Shown here one piece after another: positions 62,767 through 64,000 of a stretch of DNA of 64,000 bases. Position 1 is the first letter of the stretch; every line of letters begins with the position of its first letter. This DNA comes from Caenibius sp. WL (GTDB lineage Bacteria > Pseudomonadota > Alphaproteobacteria > Sphingomonadales > Sphingomonadaceae). A program made the translations under genes and the position numbers. The stretch covers positions 818,501 through 882,500 of the forward strand of contig NZ_CP081844.1 of assembly GCF_019803445.1 (NCBI RefSeq), written 5' to 3'. The notes beneath the pieces were generated by a model. The model saw only the letters and a program-made list of their open reading frames with translations, was not told the DNA's origin and did no database searches.

Positions 62767-64000
62767 ATGAAACAAGTTCTCCAGGATCTCGGAAAAGGCA
62801 CTACGCAACTTGTCGAGGCGCCAGCGCCCACGGTGCGGCGGGGGCAGTTGCTTATCAACACCAGTGTTTCGCTGATCTCCGCCGGGACGGAGCGGATGCT
62901 TGTGGATTTTGGGCGCAGCGGGCTGGTCGCCAAGGCGCGGCAGCAGCCGAAAAAAGTGGCACAGGTGTTAGAAAAGGTGCGCACCGATGGGCTGCTGACG
63001 ACGGTCGATGCGGTTCGCTCCAAACTGGGCCAACCGATCCCACTCGGTTATTGCAATGTCGGCGTGGTACAGGAAGTACCAGCAGGTATCGAGGATTTCC
63101 GCACCGGTGACAGGGTCGTTTCAAACGGCCCGCACGCCGATGTCGTTTCCGTCCCGCGCAATCTGTGTGCCCGCATTCCAGACAGTGTCAGCGATGAATC
63201 AGCCTCCTTCACGGTGGTCGCCGCGATCGGCCTCCAGGGCGTTCGTCTTGCTGCACCGACACTTGGAGAGGCCTTCGTCGTCACCGGGGTCGGTCTCATC
63301 GGACTTCTCACCGTGCAAATCCTGCGCGCCCACGGTTGCCGCGTGCTGGCCATCGATTTTGATCCGGCCAAGCTTGATCTGGCGCGTCAGTTCGGTGCGG
63401 AGACGTGCAATCCGGGCGCGGGAGAAGACCCTGTTGCCGCGGGCCTTGCCTTCAGCCGCGGCATTGGTGTGGACGGCGTTATCGTCACTGCCTCGACCAA
63501 ATCATCCGATCCGATCACGCAGGCGGCGCGGATGTGCCGCAAGCGTGGCCGGGTTGTGCTCGTCGGCGTGACCGGTCTGGATCTCAACCGCACGGATTTC
63601 TATGAGAAGGAAATCTCCTTCCAGGTCTCCTGCTCCTACGGGCCGGGCCGTTATGACGTCAGCTATGAAGAGCAGGGGCAGGATTATCCGGTCGGCTTCG
63701 TGCGCTGGACGGAGCAGCGCAATTTTGAGGCGGTGCTGGATCTGATGGCCTCGGGCGCGATGAATGTTGACGCGCTCATCACGCATCGCATTCCGTTCGA
63801 GGAAGCACCCAGCGCTTATGACGTGCTCGCGGCAGACAAAACCGCGCTTGGTATTATCCTGTGCTACGATCAGCCGATCGATGAACGGCATGTAAAGACA
63901 GTAACCCTGTCACACACAGCCGGCCCGCCGCAGCCGGAGGGCGCGGTGGTCGTCGGCGTGATTGGTGCGGGCAACTATGCTTCACGGATGCTGATCCCAG
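62767..64000 (+). CDS. Bi-domain oxidoreductase (MDR-GFO/IDH/MocA), 3' end outside window
   Basis: The frame is open from ATG 62767 to the window end (411 codons). The N-terminal half is a medium-chain zinc-type dehydrogenase (ISAGTERMLVDFG, LGYCNVGVVQEV, VVTGVGLIGLLTVQILRAHG, the NAD fold). At ~390 a second Rossmann fold begins (GVIGAGNYASRMLIP) belonging to the GFO/IDH/MocA family. Such fusions occur in exopolysaccharide loci and probably modify a nucleotide sugar or its derivative. The gene starts 2 bases after the acyltransferase stop, in the same operon. Confidence 0.88.
   Translation, partial: MKQVLQDLGKGTTQLVEAPAPTVRRGQLLINTSVSLISAGTERMLVDFGRSGLVAKARQQPKKVAQVLEKVRTDGLLTTVDAVRSKLGQPIPLGYCNVGVVQEVPAGIEDFRTGDRVVSNGPHADVVSVPRNLCARIPDSVSDESASFTVVAAIGLQGVRLAAPTLGEAFVVTGVGLIGLLTVQILRAHGCRVLAIDFDPAKLDLARQFGAETCNPGAGEDPVAAGLAFSRGIGVDGVIVTASTKSSDPITQAARMCRKRGRVVLVGVTGLDLNRTDFYEKEISFQVSCSYGPGRYDVSYEEQGQDYPVGFVRWTEQRNFEAVLDLMASGAMNVDALITHRIPFEEAPSAYDVLAADKTALGIILCYDQPIDERHVKTVTLSHTAGPPQPEGAVVVGVIGAGNYASRMLIP

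Overview
The window comes from an alphaproteobacterium, most likely a member of the Sphingomonadales (Sphingomonas/Sphingobium/Novosphingobium type; genus not resolvable from sequence alone). The reasons are high GC, four large TonB-dependent receptors (TBDRs), an HRxxN-type receiver/kinase, CsbD and DUF6894 stress proteins, a fused indolepyruvate:ferredoxin oxidoreductase, a ligase-associated DNA repair pair, and alphaproteobacterial general-stress (EcfG-type) promoters. No tRNA, rRNA, CRISPR array or intact insertion sequence was seen.

Region 1 (1-10.7 kb): a 5'-truncated TBDR, an SDR dehydrogenase and a degenerate CinA-like protein, followed by small stress-type genes (a Gln/Asn-rich peptide, a YihY/BrkB membrane protein, DUF6894), a Crp/Fnr regulator divergent from a three-gene phosphorelay (CHASE3 histidine kinase, Rcp1-like receiver, receiver-HRxxN kinase), then CsbD and an ABM-fold protein.

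Region 2 (11-32 kb): a catabolic and uptake locus. It holds a PQQ-dependent membrane dehydrogenase, a TBDR, an IorA-IorB fusion, the 3' remnant of a Rieske oxygenase, an exported SurE-like phosphatase downstream of an STN-TBDR, a GMC oxidoreductase, and an arylsulfatase-TBDR pair divergent from an AraC regulator. This reads as capture and trimming (desulfation, dephosphorylation) of aromatic or terpenoid/steroid-like compounds; the actual substrates are not shown by sequence.

Region 3 (32-43 kb): stress defence and DNA repair: hemerythrin-like protein, ATP-dependent DNA ligase with its MBL-fold exonuclease, RluE, an RNase H-like protein, DUF72, a 26-residue membrane peptide, a large KatE-type catalase, a FAD oxidoreductase, and a sterol-desaturase-like protein coupled to a TetR regulator. 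Five perfect GGAAC-N16-CGTT promoters (one in region 1, four here) sit on the correct strand upstream of csbD, the hemerythrin gene, the exonuclease-ligase pair, the 26-residue peptide gene and katE. These define a local general-stress regulon, and the HRxxN kinase of region 1 belongs to the kinase class that feeds this response.

Region 4 (43.4-64 kb): an exopolysaccharide/capsule locus. A leftward operon encodes a PglC-like phosphoglycosyl transferase, a PglD-like acetyltransferase, a PglE-like aminotransferase and a PPP-family phosphatase. The rightward operon starts with a PglF/WbpM-like dehydratase. Together they can make and load N,N'-diacetylbacillosamine (or a close relative) as the first sugar. 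The rightward operon continues with an OPX lipoprotein, a Wzz/BY-kinase, an unknown 418-residue protein, WecB and WecC (UDP-ManNAcA), very AT-rich Wzy and Wzx-like genes, a hexapeptide acyltransferase and a bi-domain oxidoreductase cut by the window end. XRE regulators and repeated AT-rich intergenic motifs flank these operons.
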